Under the pieces are notes generated by a model. It was given only the letters and a program-made list of their open reading frames with translations. It was not told where the DNA came from and did no database searches. Below, piece by piece: positions 46,866-57,621 of a stretch of DNA of 64,000 nucleotides (within the stretch, counting starts at the first letter, position 1; every line of letters begins with the position of its first letter). A program made the position numbers and the translations under genes. The DNA is from Saccopteryx bilineata (Eukaryota > Chordata > Mammalia > Chiroptera > Emballonuridae), in contig NC_089490.1 of assembly GCF_036850765.1 (NCBI RefSeq), positions 124,896,522 through 124,960,521 on the forward strand. Reading direction: 5' to 3'.

Positions 46866-47990
46866 ATGCCATTAAGGAAGAGAAAATCGAATATCATGGA
46901 TACAAAAGAAAGAGAGGTAACACAGCTAGATGAGGAAAAATCTATGGAGAAAAAATTTAATATATTGGAAACCTTGGAGCTAAATGACAGAGAATTCAAG
47001 ATAGAAATCCTAAAAATCCTCCAAGATATACAAGAAAACACAGAAAGGCAATTTAGGGAGCTCAGAAAACAACTCAATGAACACAAAGAATATATGTCCA
47101 AGGAAATTGAAACTATAAAAACAAATCAAACAGAGATGAAAAACTCAATTCACGAGCTGAAAAACGAAGTAACAAGCTTAGCTAATAGAACAGGTCAGAT
47201 AGAAGAGAGGATTAGTGAAATAGAAGACAAGCAACTTGAGGCACAACAGAGAGAAGAAGAAAGAGACTCAAAAATTAAAAAAAATGAGATAGCCCTACAA
47301 GAATTATCTGACTCCATCAAAAAGAATAACATAAGAATAATAGGTATATCAGAGGGAGAAGAGAGAGAAAATGGAATGGAGAACATACTCAAACAAATAA
47401 TAGATGAGAACTTCCCAAGCCTGTGGAAAGAACTAAAGCCTCAAATTCAAGAAGCAAACAGAACACCGAGTTTTCTTAACTCCAACAAACCTACTCCAAG
47501 GCATATCATAATGAAATTGACACAAACCAACAGCAAAGAAAAAATTCTCAAGGCAGCCAGGGAAAAGAAGAATACAACATATAAAGGAAGACCCATTAGA
47601 TTATCATCAGATTTCTCAGCAGAAACTCTACAAGCTAGAAGAGAGTGGACCCCAATATTTAAAGTCCTGAAAGAGAGGAACTTTCAGCCACAAATACTAT
47701 ACCCATCAAAGCTATCCTTCAAATATGAAGGAGAAATAAAAACATTCACAGATACAGAAAAGATGAGGGAATTTATCATCAGAAAACCCCCACTCCAGGA
47801 ATTACTAAAGGGGGTTCTCCAATCAGATACAAAGAACAAAAAAAAAAAAAACAGAGCCACAAGTAAAAGCTCCAAGAAGAACACAATAAAACCAAATTTA
47901 AACTGTGACAACAACAAAAAGAAAGAGGGGGAGAAGATGGAGATTAACAGTAGCAAAGGACGATGGAGTGCAAAAGTACTCACAAAATAG
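46866..47990 (+). CDS. L1 ORF1 protein, intact (374 aa)
   Basis: ORF1p binds L1 RNA as a trimer and is needed for retrotransposition as an RNA chaperone in the cytoplasmic RNP. The start MPLRKRKSNIMDTKERE opens a basic N-terminus. Residues about 30-150 form a long coiled coil (LETLELNDREFKIEILKIL..., NSIHELKNEVTSLANRTGQI). An RRM follows (NNIRIIGISEGEE near residue 155). The C-terminal domain has PRHIIMKLTQTNSKEKILKA and YKGRPIRLSSDFSAETLQAR. A Lys-rich tail (DTKNKKKKNRATSKSSKKNT) makes it longer than the 338-residue human protein. It is open from start to stop, in contrast to ORF2 downstream, and is followed by a 203-bp spacer. Confidence 0.95.
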   Translation: MPLRKRKSNIMDTKEREVTQLDEEKSMEKKFNILETLELNDREFKIEILKILQDIQENTERQFRELRKQLNEHKEYMSKEIETIKTNQTEMKNSIHELKNEVTSLANRTGQIEERISEIEDKQLEAQQREEERDSKIKKNEIALQELSDSIKKNNIRIIGISEGEERENGMENILKQIIDENFPSLWKELKPQIQEANRTPSFLNSNKPTPRHIIMKLTQTNSKEKILKAAREKKNTTYKGRPIRLSSDFSAETLQARREWTPIFKVLKERNFQPQILYPSKLSFKYEGEIKTFTDTEKMREFIIRKPPLQELLKGVLQSDTKNKKKKNRATSKSSKKNTIKPNLNCDNNKKKEGEKMEINSSKGRWSAKVLTK

Positions 47991-48193
47991 TTCGCTACAA
48001 TGAACAGGGTAGGGACCCTTTTCATTACTCAAAGGTAACCACCATTGAAAAAACCACCACAGAAGCACATGAGATAAAAAAAGATAGCAACAGAGGAAAG
48101 ATGTATGGAATACAACCAAATAAAAACAAAAGATAGAAAAACGAAAGAGAAGGATCAAACAAGACACAAAACTAACAGAAAGCAAGATATAAA

Positions 48194-51100
48194 ATGGCAA
48201 TAGGGAACTCACAAGTATCAATAATTACACTAAATGTAAACGGATTAAACTCACCAATAAAAAGGCACAGAGTAGCAGAATGGATTAAAAAAGAAAATCC
48301 AACTGTATGCTGCCTACAGGAAACTCATCTAAGTAACAAGGATAAAAACAAACTCAAAGTGAAAGGCTGGAAAACAATACTCCAAGCAAATAACATCCAA
48401 AAAAAAGCAGGTGTAGCAATACTCATATCGGATAATGCTGACTACAAGACAGGAAAAGTACTCAGAGACAAAAATGGCCATTTCATAATGGCTAAGGGGA
48501 CACTGAATCAAGAAGACATAACAATTCTTAATATATATGCACCAAACCAAGGAGCACCAAAATATATAAGATAGCTACTTATTGACCTTAAAAAAAAAAC
48601 TGACAAAAATACAATCATACTTGGAGACCTCAATACACCGCTGACGGCTCTAGATCGGTCATCCAAACAGAGAATCAACAAAGACATAGTGGCCTTAAAC
48701 AAAACACTAGAGCACCTGGATATGATAGACATCTACAGGACATTTCATCCCAAAGTGACTGAGTATACATTTTTCTCCAGTGTACATGGATCATTCTCAA
48801 GAATTGACCATATGTTGGGCCACAAAAACAACATCAGCAAATTCAGAAAAATTGAAGTTGTACCAAGCATATTTTCTGATCATAAAGCCTTGAAACTAGA
48901 ATTCAACTGCAAAAAAGAGGAAAAAAATCCCACAAAAATGTGGAAACTAAACAACATACTTTTAAAAAATGAATGGGTCAAAGAAGAAATAAGTGCAGAG
49001 ATCAAAAGATATATACAGACTAATGAAAATGACAATACGACATATCAGAATCTATGGGATGCAGCAAAAGCAGTGATAAGAGGGAAGTTCATATCGCTTC
49101 AGGCATATATGAACAAACAAGAGAGAGCCCAAGTGAACCACTTAACTTCACACCTTAAGGAACTAGAAAAAGAAGAACAATGACAGCCCAAAACTAGCCG
49201 AAGAAAGGAGATAATAAAAATCAGAGCAGAAATAAATGAATTAGAGAACAGAAAAACTATAGAAAAAATTAATAGAACAAGGAGCTGGTTCTTTGAAAAG
49301 ATCAACAAAATTGACAAACCCTTGGCAAGACTTACCAAGGAAAAAAGAGAAAGAACTCATATAAACAAAATCCAAAATGAAAGAGGAAAAATCACCACGG
49401 ACACCGTAGATATACAAAGAATTATCGTAGAATACTATGAAGAACTTTATGCCACTAAATTCAACAACCTAGAAGAAATGGATAAATTCCTAGAACAATA
49501 CAACCTTCCTAGATTGAGTCAAGAAGAAGCAGAAAGCCTTAACAGACCTATCAGTAGAGAAGAAATAGAAAAAACCATTAAAAACCTCCCCAAAAATAAA
49601 AGTCCAGGCCCTGATGGCTATACCAGCGAATTTTATCAAACATTCAAAGAAGACTTGGTTCCTATTCTACTCAAAGTCTTCCAAAAAATTGAAGAAGAAG
49701 CAATACTTCCTAACACATTTTATGAGGCCAACATAACCCTCATACCAAAACCAGGCAAAGATGGCACAAAAAAAGAAAACTACAGACCAATATCTCTAAT
49801 GAATACAGATGCTAAAATACTAAAAAAAATACTAGCAAATCGAATACAACAACATATTAAAAAAATAATACATCATGATCAAGTGGGATTCATCCCAGAA
49901 TCTCAAGGATGGTTCAACATACGTAAAACGGTTAATGTAATACATCATATCAACAAAACAAAGAACAAAAACCACATGATCTTATCAATAGACGCGGAAA
50001 AGGCTTTCGATAAAATACAACACAATTTTATGTTTAAGACTCTCAACAAAATGGGTATAGAAGGAAAATATCTCAACATGATAAAGGCCATATATGATAA
50101 ACCATCAGCTAACATCATATTAAATGGCACAAAACTGAAGGCTTTCCCCCTTAAATCAGGAACAAGACAGGGTTGTCCACTCTCTCCACTCTTATTTAAT
50201 GTGGTACTAGAGGTTCTAGCCAGAGCAATCAGACAAGACAAAGAAATAAAAGGCATCCATATCGGAAAAGAAGAAGTAAAGGTATCACTTTTTGCAGATG
50301 ATATGATCCTATACATCGAAAACCCCAAAGAATCCACAAAAAGACTACTAGAAACAATAAGCCAATACAGTAAGGTCACAGGATACAAAATTAACATACA
50401 GAAGTCAATAGCCTTTCTATATGCCAACAATGAAACAACTGAGAAGGAACTCAAAAGAATAATCCCCTTCATGATTGCAACAAAAAAAATAAAATACTTA
50501 GGAATAAACATAACAAAGAATGTAAAGGACTTATATAATGAAAACTATAAACCATTTTTAAGGGAAATTGAAAAAGATATAATGAGATGGAAGAATATAC
50601 CTTGTTCTTGGCTAGGAAGAATAAATATAATCAAGATGGCTATATTACCCAAAGCAATATACAAATTTAATGCAATTCCCATCAAACTTCCAATGACGTT
50701 TTTTAAAGAAATAGAGCAAAAAATCATCAGATTTATATGGAACTATAAAAAACCCCGAATAGCCAAAGCAATCCTAAAGAAAAAGAATGAAGCTGGGGGC
50801 ATAACAATACCTGACTTCAAACTCTATTATAGGGCCACGACAATCAAAACAGCATGGTATTGGCAGAAAAATAGACACTCAGACCAATGGAACAGAATAG
50901 AAAGTCCAGAAATAAAACCACATATATATAGTCAAATAATTTTTGATAAAGGGGCCAACAACACACAATGGAGAAAAGAAAGCCTCTTCAATAAATGGTG
51001 CTGGGAAAACTGGAAAGCCACATGCAAAAGAATGAAACTGGACTACAGTCTCTCTCCCTGTACAAAAATTAACTCAAAATGGATCAAAGATCTAAACATA

Positions 51101-52025
51101 AGATCTGAAACAATTAAGTACATAGAAGAAGACATAGGTACTCAACTCATGGACCTGGGTTTTAAAGAGCATTTTATGAATTTGACTCCACAGGCAAGAG
51201 AAGTGAAGGCAAAAATTAATGAATGGGACTACATCAGACTAAGAAGTTTTTTCTCAGCAAGAGAAACTGATAACAAAATAAACAGAAAGCCAACTAAATG
51301 GGAAATGATATTTTCAAACAACAGCTCAGATAAGGGCCTAATATCCAAAATATACAAAGAACTCATAAAACTCAACAACAAACAAACAAACAATCCCATA
51401 AAAAAATGGGAAGAGGATATGAACAGACACTTCTCCCAGGAAGAAATACAAATGGCCAACAGATATATGAAAAGATGCTCATCTTCTTTAGCTATTAGAG
51501 AAATGCAAATCAAAACGGCAATGAGATACCACCTCACACCTGTTCGATTAGCTATTATTAGCAAGACAGGTAATAAATAGCAAATGTTGGAGAGGCTGTG
51601 GAGAAAAAGGAACCCTCATACACTGTTGGTGGGAATGTAAAGTAGTACAACCATTATGGAAGAAAGTATGGTGGTTCCTCAAAAAACTGAAAATAGAACT
51701 ACCTTATGACCCAGCAATACCTCTACTGGGTATATACCCCCAAAACTCAGAAACATTGATACTTAAAGACACATGCAGCCCCATGTTTATTGCAGCATTG
51801 TTCACAGTGGCCAGGACATGGAAACAACCAAAAAGCCCGTCAATAGATGACTGGATAAAGAAGATGTGGCACATATACACTATGGAATACTACTCAGCCA
51901 TAAGAAATGATGACATCGGAACATTTACAGCAAAATGGTGGGATCTTGATAACATGATACGAAGCGAAATAAGTAAATCAGAAAAAAACAGGAACTGCAT
52001 TATTCCATACGTAGGTGGGACATAA
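48194..52025 (+). pseudogene. L1 ORF2 (endonuclease/reverse transcriptase), damaged
   Basis: ORF2p nicks target DNA and copies L1 RNA onto it. The N-terminal APE-like endonuclease starts MAIGNSQVSIITLNVNGLNS and has the metal-site QETHL and later SRIDHML and SDH motifs. A TAG at 48572 and a TGA at 49181 interrupt the same frame. The frame is then open from 49322 to 51577 with the reverse-transcriptase boxes [51 protein letters not shown] and catalytic FADDMILY. Near 51575-51585 a short insertion (aatag) shifts the frame. The Cys-rich C-terminus ([10 protein letters not shown]..., HCWWECK) and MEYYSAIRNDD continue in another frame to 52025. Two stops plus one shift mean no functional protein, but the lesions are few. 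Confidence 0.95.
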
Positions 52026-52703
52026 AAGTGAAACTAAGAGACACTGATAAGAGTGTGGTGGTTACGGGGGGAGGGGGGAATGGGAGAGGGAAAGGGGGAG
52101 GAGGAGGGGCACAAAGAAAACAAGATAGAAGGTGACAGAGGACAATCTGACTTTGGGTGATGGGTATGCAACATAATTGAACGACAAGATACCCTGGACT
52201 TGTTATCTTTGAATATATGTATCCTGATTTATTGATGTCACCCCATTAAAAAAATAAAATTATTTAAAAAAAAAGAAAAAAAAAAAAAGAAATGGCAGAA
52301 TCAGAGGATGGTGGGCTATTCTGTTTATTGGTGTCTCACCAAGACAGGCAAGCCACAGAGAAGACAAGGGAAAAGCAGAAAACCTACTTTTCCCATGAAA
52401 GGCAAGGGATCAGGGAGGCCCCTGAAATGGTGATAGCAAGAACCGAGAGAGAGCAAGCTCCCAGTCTGCCTCACTTTATAGTATAGAAATCAAAACCTTT
52501 TAATCCAATATACAAACAAGGAAGTCTCCGATACAAAGTCACTTATCTGAGGCATAATGGGATTCCTCATAAGAGTGCACCACCCCACATCATGCAACAG
52601 TCAAGGGTGTGGGGAAAGCTTAGTCTTAAAACTAAGCCTCAGGCTATAACAACCCAGCCTGCTTACTGCCTGTCCCCTACACACAGTGCAAACTATAAGC
52701 GAG

Positions 52704-53270
52704 TGTAAGGCCAGGAGCCATCATCGTGACCATTCACATGCAGGTTCCCATTGGATTCGGGCAGACGATAAAGAAATGGCGGAGTCAGAGGATGGGGGGC
52801 CATCCTATTTATTGGTGTCTCACCAAGACAGGCAAACCACAAAAGAAGACAAGGGAAAAGCAGAAAACCAGCTCTTCCCATGAAGGGCAAGGGATCAGGG
52901 GAGCCCCTGCAATTGTGATAGCAGGAACTGTGTGTCTGAGCTCCTGGTCTGTCCCACTTTATAGTGTAGAAAACCAAAATCCCTTAATCCAATATACAAA
53001 CAAGGAAGTCTCCAATACAAAGTCACTTATCCAAGGCATAATTGGATTTCTCATGATAGTGCACCACCCAGATCATACAATCAGTCAAGGGTGTGGGGAA
53101 AAGCTTAGTCCCAAAACCAAACCTCAGGCTACAACAACCTGGCCTGCTTATAGCCTGTCCCCCACACCCATTATAAGTCACAAGCGAGCAAACATATATA
53201 TCATGTTTACAAACTTATTTGACCAACAGCGAGCAAACATATATATCAATTTACAAACTTATTTGACAAC
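52704..53270 (-). mobile_element. Provirus 3' LTR (copy 2)
   Basis: Starts tgtaaggccaggagcc and ends cttatttgacaaca, directly against the polypurine tract. Its last about 86 bp are two tandem copies of 'agcgagcaaacatatatatca...ttacaaacttatttgac(c)aac'. The other LTRs have one copy or none. Confidence 0.9.
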
Positions 53271-53288
53271 ATTCCACCCCCTTTTGCT
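53271..53288 (-). promoter_or_regulatory. Polypurine tract of the provirus
   Basis: On the minus strand, 'gcaaaagggggtggaa' abuts the 3' LTR. This is the expected primer site for plus-strand synthesis and fixes the LTR border and orientation. Confidence 0.85.
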
Positions 53289-53403
53289 CACTTCACAATC
53301 TAAACCACAGGTATCTTCCATGATGGTCACTGTGCAAGGAGTGGGATACATTGCATAAACAGAAACAGTACCAACTACAGCAATAGGATTAACAAATCAA
53401 AAG

Positions 53404-53853
53404 CTATGGGTGAAATGAGAGAGCTGTCAGCGGCACCAAGAGAGGCAAATATTTTTCCTCTGGCAGAATACAGGCCAGAGTTTTGTCTGCAGACAGCACC
53501 ATAGCTGGTACCAGAGGCCGCCCTGAGCAGGCATACCAAACCTTATTGGCCAATACACCAGCATCTGCTGGTTCTATGTGTAATAAAATAGGAGAACTCA
53601 TTATTGGCCATAAAGAAATTATGAAAGTGCCCTTCATAATGCTGTCCCCCTGAACACTCAAGGGATAATACACTTCTACCTTAGGTGGCCAGATGCTGGT
53701 TACCCAAAGAGTTAACTGGAGGTCCACCTCTAGCCCCTTTCCCTGTGGTGTCAACAAGGCCACCCATCTCAGATGGGCAGCCTGTACAGTCCAGGGCCAA
53801 GTCCATCGAAGCCATTGACCTTTAAGAAGGGCTGTTGAGGCAGGCAAGAGCAC
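53404..53853 (-). pseudogene. Open 149-codon frame downstream of integrase, unidentified
   Basis: This minus-strand frame starts at 53853 and ends 116 bp before the 3' LTR, where env would normally be or where a pol-terminal domain would lie. It has β-rich-looking text (LQLTLWVTSIWPPKVEVYYP, FIISLWPIMSSPILLHIEPA, ADKTLACILPEEKYLPLLVP) with no transmembrane anchor or Env motif. The small L1 at 53862 cuts it off from integrase, so it may be the C-terminal end of pol (integrase tail or a dUTPase-like remnant) rather than a separate gene. I do not recognise it. Confidence 0.5.
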
Positions 53854-53861
53854 ATTGCCCT

Positions 53862-54196
53862 AAATCAGAAAAAAACAAGAACTACATGATTCCATACATT
53901 GGTGGAATATAAAAACGAGACTAAGAGACATGGACAAGAGAGTGGTGGTTACCAGGGGTGGGGGGAGGGAGGACGCAGGAGGGAGGGAGGGAGAGAGTTA
54001 GGGGGAGGGGGAGGGGCACAGAGAAAACTAGACAGAGGGTGACGGAGGACAATCTGACTCTGGGTGAGGGGTATGCAACATAATTTAATGACAAGATAAC
54101 CTAGACATGTTTTCTTTGAATATATGTACCCTGAAATATTAATGTCATCCCATTAACATTAATAAAAATTTATTAAAAAAAAAAAAAAAAAAAAAA
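53862..54196 (+). mobile_element. 5'-truncated L1 (335 bp) inside the provirus
   Basis: The ORF2 end ('aaatcagaaaaaaacaagaactacatgattcc'), a G-rich 3' UTR and an A tail. A perfect 16-bp duplication aagagcacattgccct flanks it (53846-53861, 54197-54212). Confidence 0.95.
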
Positions 54197-54212
54197 AAGA
54201 GCACATTGCCCT

Positions 54213-55090
54213 GCTGTCCAAAACCTGGCTTGAGTAAAATGTCCTTGGTGCGTATCTGCAACTGAATGGGGGCAGCTGCCCGATGCAGGAGGGCCTCTAC
54301 TGGAGCTGGTCCCCCAATTGAGGTCTCTCATTCAAAATCCAGAGTACTGTCCATAAGTGGTGTGTCCATCCAGTAAGAGAGCCGGTGCCCACCTCCTGTC
54401 GCAGTCCCTGCTTTAAGAGTCTATTATACCACTCAGTGATAGCAGCAGCCTGGCAGTGGTAGGGAACATGGTACTTCCAGTCCACCCCCAGCTCTTGAGC
54501 CCATTGCCTCACCATTGAACCAGTGAAGTCGGTACTATTATCATTTTCAAGGACCAGCGGTCGCCCATATGTAGCACTCAGGAGGTCCAGAGCCTGTATG
54601 ACTGCCCTCTGGTCAGGGTTATGGGCGGGGTAAGCCGTAAGCAGACTGGTGGCAGTATCTACACAAGTGACTGCATACTGGTACCCTTCTGACTTTGGTA
54701 AGGGTCCAATGATGTCTACCATCTTGTAAGTGGAACACAACCTCTCTGGATCTGTCCAGGTGACACCAGTGGTCTCCGAGGGTGCTACTTGGAACATACT
54801 GCACATTGTTCACAGGCTGCAAGTACCTCTGCATAGGACACAGGTACCTCTGCATAGTTCCACGCCTTAGCTGTAGCCCACATAATTTTCTGTCCTGCAT
54901 GGAGCCGGCACTGGTGAAGCCACTGCACCACATCACTTGCAGGTGCAGTCTCCAACCATCCCACCCATGCCAACATACCTGCCTCATCATTCCCAGGATG
55001 GGCTAGAGGTGCATACCCTGTGACATGATATACCGTCACCTGTTCTGGTGTCCTATTTCCCATAAGTCCTGCCACACGGCCTGACCCCAT
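54213..55090 (-). pseudogene. Retroviral integrase remnant
   Basis: Integrase joins viral DNA to the host genome. The zinc-binding N-terminus lies at 54785-55090 with an H-x4-H pair (WLHQCRLHAG) and CEQCAVC. The catalytic core at 54297-54806 has VDIIGPLP and CVDTATS (first Asp region), ENDNSTDFTG (second Asp) and an ITEWYNRLLK segment carrying the Glu. The two parts are in different frames. It follows RNase H directly and is cut on its C-terminal side by the L1 at 53862. Inactive. Confidence 0.85.
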
Positions 55091-55688
55091 AGTGTTTTAC
55101 CATCCACTGGTTAATGTGCCAATTAGCAATCCAAAGGGTTAGTCCACAATAGACAGCCCAGCTGTCAGTACAGATCACCAGAGGTGAAGGTTCATTATGG
55201 GCAACTACCCAAACAGCTTTTAATTCTGTCCATTGGCTGCTTTGGCCTGTGCCTGTGTCCATCCAAATAGTCTCAGTGGCTGGATAAAAGGTTATAGCCA
55301 TCCACTTGGCAGGTTGGCCCCTGCTGGAACCATCAGTATACCAGGCATCCTCAGGGATGGGCACCTGCCCCTCTTGGTAGGGACTGACTTCAGGTTCTGC
55401 CTCCTGAGCCTCAGCTGCACCTGACTCTAAGGTCACATAGGTGACTGGACCCAAGAATTCCTGCAGTTCTGCCCTCAACGGGCTCGTGCTAAGAGCACAC
55501 TGTTGTTGCAGGTAGGCACCCCGCTTGGCCAGGGTGGACATTTGGGCCATACCACTACGTGGTTTGGTTGCCCAATCTCTCACCCATCCTGCAATAGGGT
55601 ATGTTGTCTTGACTCTAACTGGTGTTGTGGTTTTAATGCTCTCAGTGGCCAGGAGGGCATCATACACAGCTGCCAGCTGCTTCTCCAC
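55053..55688 (-). pseudogene. RNase H and connection remnant of pol
   Basis: RNase H degrades the RNA strand during reverse transcription. The frame contains WYTDGSSRG (first catalytic Asp), QWTELKAVWVV (Glu) and ICTDSWAVYCG (Asp), in that order, at the expected distance upstream of integrase. It overlaps the integrase frame by shift and is separated from the reverse transcriptase by a shift at about 55690-55715. Confidence 0.85.
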
Positions 55689-55715
55689 TAATGAGTAAGG
55701 AACTTCAGCACCTTT

Positions 55716-56981
55716 TCACAATTGGGACCAAAATCCAATAGGTTGCTGTAGGCGCTCTGTCCTCTGCCACAAGCCCCATACAAACCCCTCCAAGGTTACA
55801 TGGACATCAAGCTCACAGGGCCTGGCAGGATCAAACACATTCAAGGCCTGTGCCACCTTGACAGCTCTCTTAGCTGCTGCAAATAAACCTTGCGCCTGCT
55901 CAGTCCAATCCCAATGAACCCCCTTCCAAATAAGGTTGTACAAGGGGCATAGTAACTGAGCCAAATGGGGTATAAATGCTCGCCAATACCCCAACAAACC
56001 TAAGAATTCCTGTAACTGTTTTACTGTAGTGGGCACGGGGTATGCTTGGATCTTATCTATAACTGTCTCAGGGATAACTTTTGTCTTACCAGACCAGACA
56101 ACTCCCAAGAATTTAATGGATAACCCAGGTCTTTGTAATTTGTTCTCCTTGACTGCCCAGCCATATGCTTTCAAATGAGATAACAGGGTAGAGACTGCTT
56201 GCTCCAATTCTGAAAGAGAATCACTAGTTAGCATAATATCATCAATATAATGGTACATGCAAACTAACTGCCTCTGGTTGTTTCCATTTAGCCAGGTCAG
56301 CAGCCACCAGCCCATGGTACAAGGAGGGGCTCTGCAAATAGCCCTGGGGTAATACTGTAAAGGTCTATTGTCTCCCTTCCCAACTGAAGGCAAATTGGTC
56401 TTGCAGCTCTGCAGCTATATCAATAGAGAGAAAAGCATTGGCCAAGTCTACCACAAAGTGGTATGTCCTCAACTCATGGCTTAGCCCAGGAGTAGTCAAC
56501 CTTTTTATACCTACTGCCCACTTTTGTATCTCTGTTAGTAGTAAAATTTTCTAACCACCCACAGTAATGGTGATTTATAAAGTAGGGAAGTAACTTTATA
56601 AAATTTATAAAGCAGAGTTACAACAAGATAAAGCATATAATAACAATTACTTACCAAGTACTTTATGTTGAATTTTCGCTAAGTTTGGCAGAATAAATCT
56701 TTATAAGACAACTTACTATAGTTAAATCTTTTTATTTATACTTTGGTTGCCACCATGAAAGCTGGAACGCCCACTAGTAGGTGGTAAGGACCACATTGAC
56801 TACCACTGACTTAGCCGATCCATCATGTTAGCTATCGAGGGAACAGCAGCATACAAAGGGGGAACAACTTTATTAAGTTCCCTGTAATCTGCTGTCATTC
56901 TCCAGGTTCCATCTGGTTTGCGCACAGCCCATACCGGGGAGTTGTAAGGACTGTGTGCTGGCCAGATGATCCCCACCTTTT
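55716..56981 (-). pseudogene. Reverse transcriptase remnant of pol, split by a MITE
   Basis: Copies viral RNA into DNA. The catalytic YIDD box is at 56238-56249 in the context MYHYIDDIMLTSD. It is followed by LSIKFLGVVWSGKTKVIP (primer grip area) and the thumb QLQEFLGLLGYWRAFIPHLA. The finger half lies to the right, interrupted by the hAT MITE at 56487-56808 and by frame breaks. The last part (GFVWGLWQRTERLQQPIGFW) runs toward RNase H. Inactive as it stands. Confidence 0.88.
56487..56808. mobile_element. hAT MITE inside the provirus pol, sibling of 30889
   Basis: 322 bp, with ends caggagtagtcaacct and ...attgactaccactg. The flanks gcttagcc and acttagcc match at 7 of 8. It is shortened internally relative to the 348-bp siblings. 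It must postdate the provirus. Confidence 0.93.
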
Positions 56982-57407
56982 CTAGTTCGAGGACTGTTCT
57001 TCATAACCACCTGGCAGGCAGTACTGCTTGGTGTTAGTCACATGCCAAGGGGTGGGTAATTGCGAAGGGGAATGTGATGCGTGTCCCCACAACACTGTCT
57101 TCACAACCCTGATCCACAGCTGTAACTCCCCGGCTGTATTTTCCAGCCAGAGTCTTTGCAAGACATCTACCCCCAAAATATATTCAGGAATAGGAGATAC
57201 ATACACCTTATATGCCTTAGGAGGCCGTCTTCCTATCCCCAATGGAATAGTTATTGGCTTCACTTGAACAGTTTGGCCTCCATAACTGTCAATGGCCACT
57301 GGGGCCCCAGCAAACCAGTCTGGGTTCCCATAGAGGAGGGAACATTCTGCACCTGTTTCCACCAAGGCCAACACCCATTGTACATTGAAAGATCGAAAGG
57401 GGACCAA
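56982..57407 (-). pseudogene. Retroviral protease remnant running into the start of reverse transcriptase
   Basis: The aspartic protease cleaves viral polyproteins. The active-site box reads ALVETGAECSLL, where families in this group normally have Asp-Thr-Gly. The codon at 57357-57359 is GAA (Glu). The flap region and a second hydrophobic box (YILGVDVLQRL) follow. The frame continues past protease into a pol leader (LPTPWHVTNTKQYCLPGGYE), so protease and reverse transcriptase share one frame here. The Glu would be expected to abolish activity. Confidence 0.8.
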
Positions 57408-57621
57408 TGAATAGCCAGTTCCATGTGTGGCCTCCGGTCCCCGCCCATCCCTGTTAGACGGGTCCCTCAGCCCTTTTCCTTTTGAAACTGGTACAATGGG
57501 TCTTGGGAGTTCTCCTCTCCATCAGCTGTCTCTATCATATAGTCTTGTAACCAAGATGTGCGCGCGCACCAAACGTTTTATTGGTAGCTTCTGGGGCCTT
57601 TCGTCTCAGTGGCTGGAACTT

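Larger units (their letters stand above)
44055..52285 (+). mobile_element. Full-length L1 with monomeric 5' UTR
   Basis: A perfect 14-bp duplication aaagaaatggcaga flanks it (44041-44054, 52286-52299) and a poly(A) tail ends it. Layout: 5' UTR 44055-46865 with 241-242-bp tandem monomers and a later SINE, intact ORF1 46866-47990, intergenic 47991-48193, damaged ORF2 48194-52025, then a 3' UTR with a G-rich tract at 52066-52110 and 'gatgtcaccccattaaaaaaataaa'. The insertion is younger than the provirus whose LTR it splits. Confidence 0.96.
43975..52703 (-). mobile_element. Outermost LTR copy 1 (split by full-length L1, terminally truncated)
   Basis: Pieces 43975-44054 and 52300-52703 are the two parts of one LTR starting tgtaaggccaggggcc. 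It stops at '...aactataagcgag' and lacks the last 40-45 bp seen in the other copies. The next LTR follows with no spacer. Confidence 0.88.
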
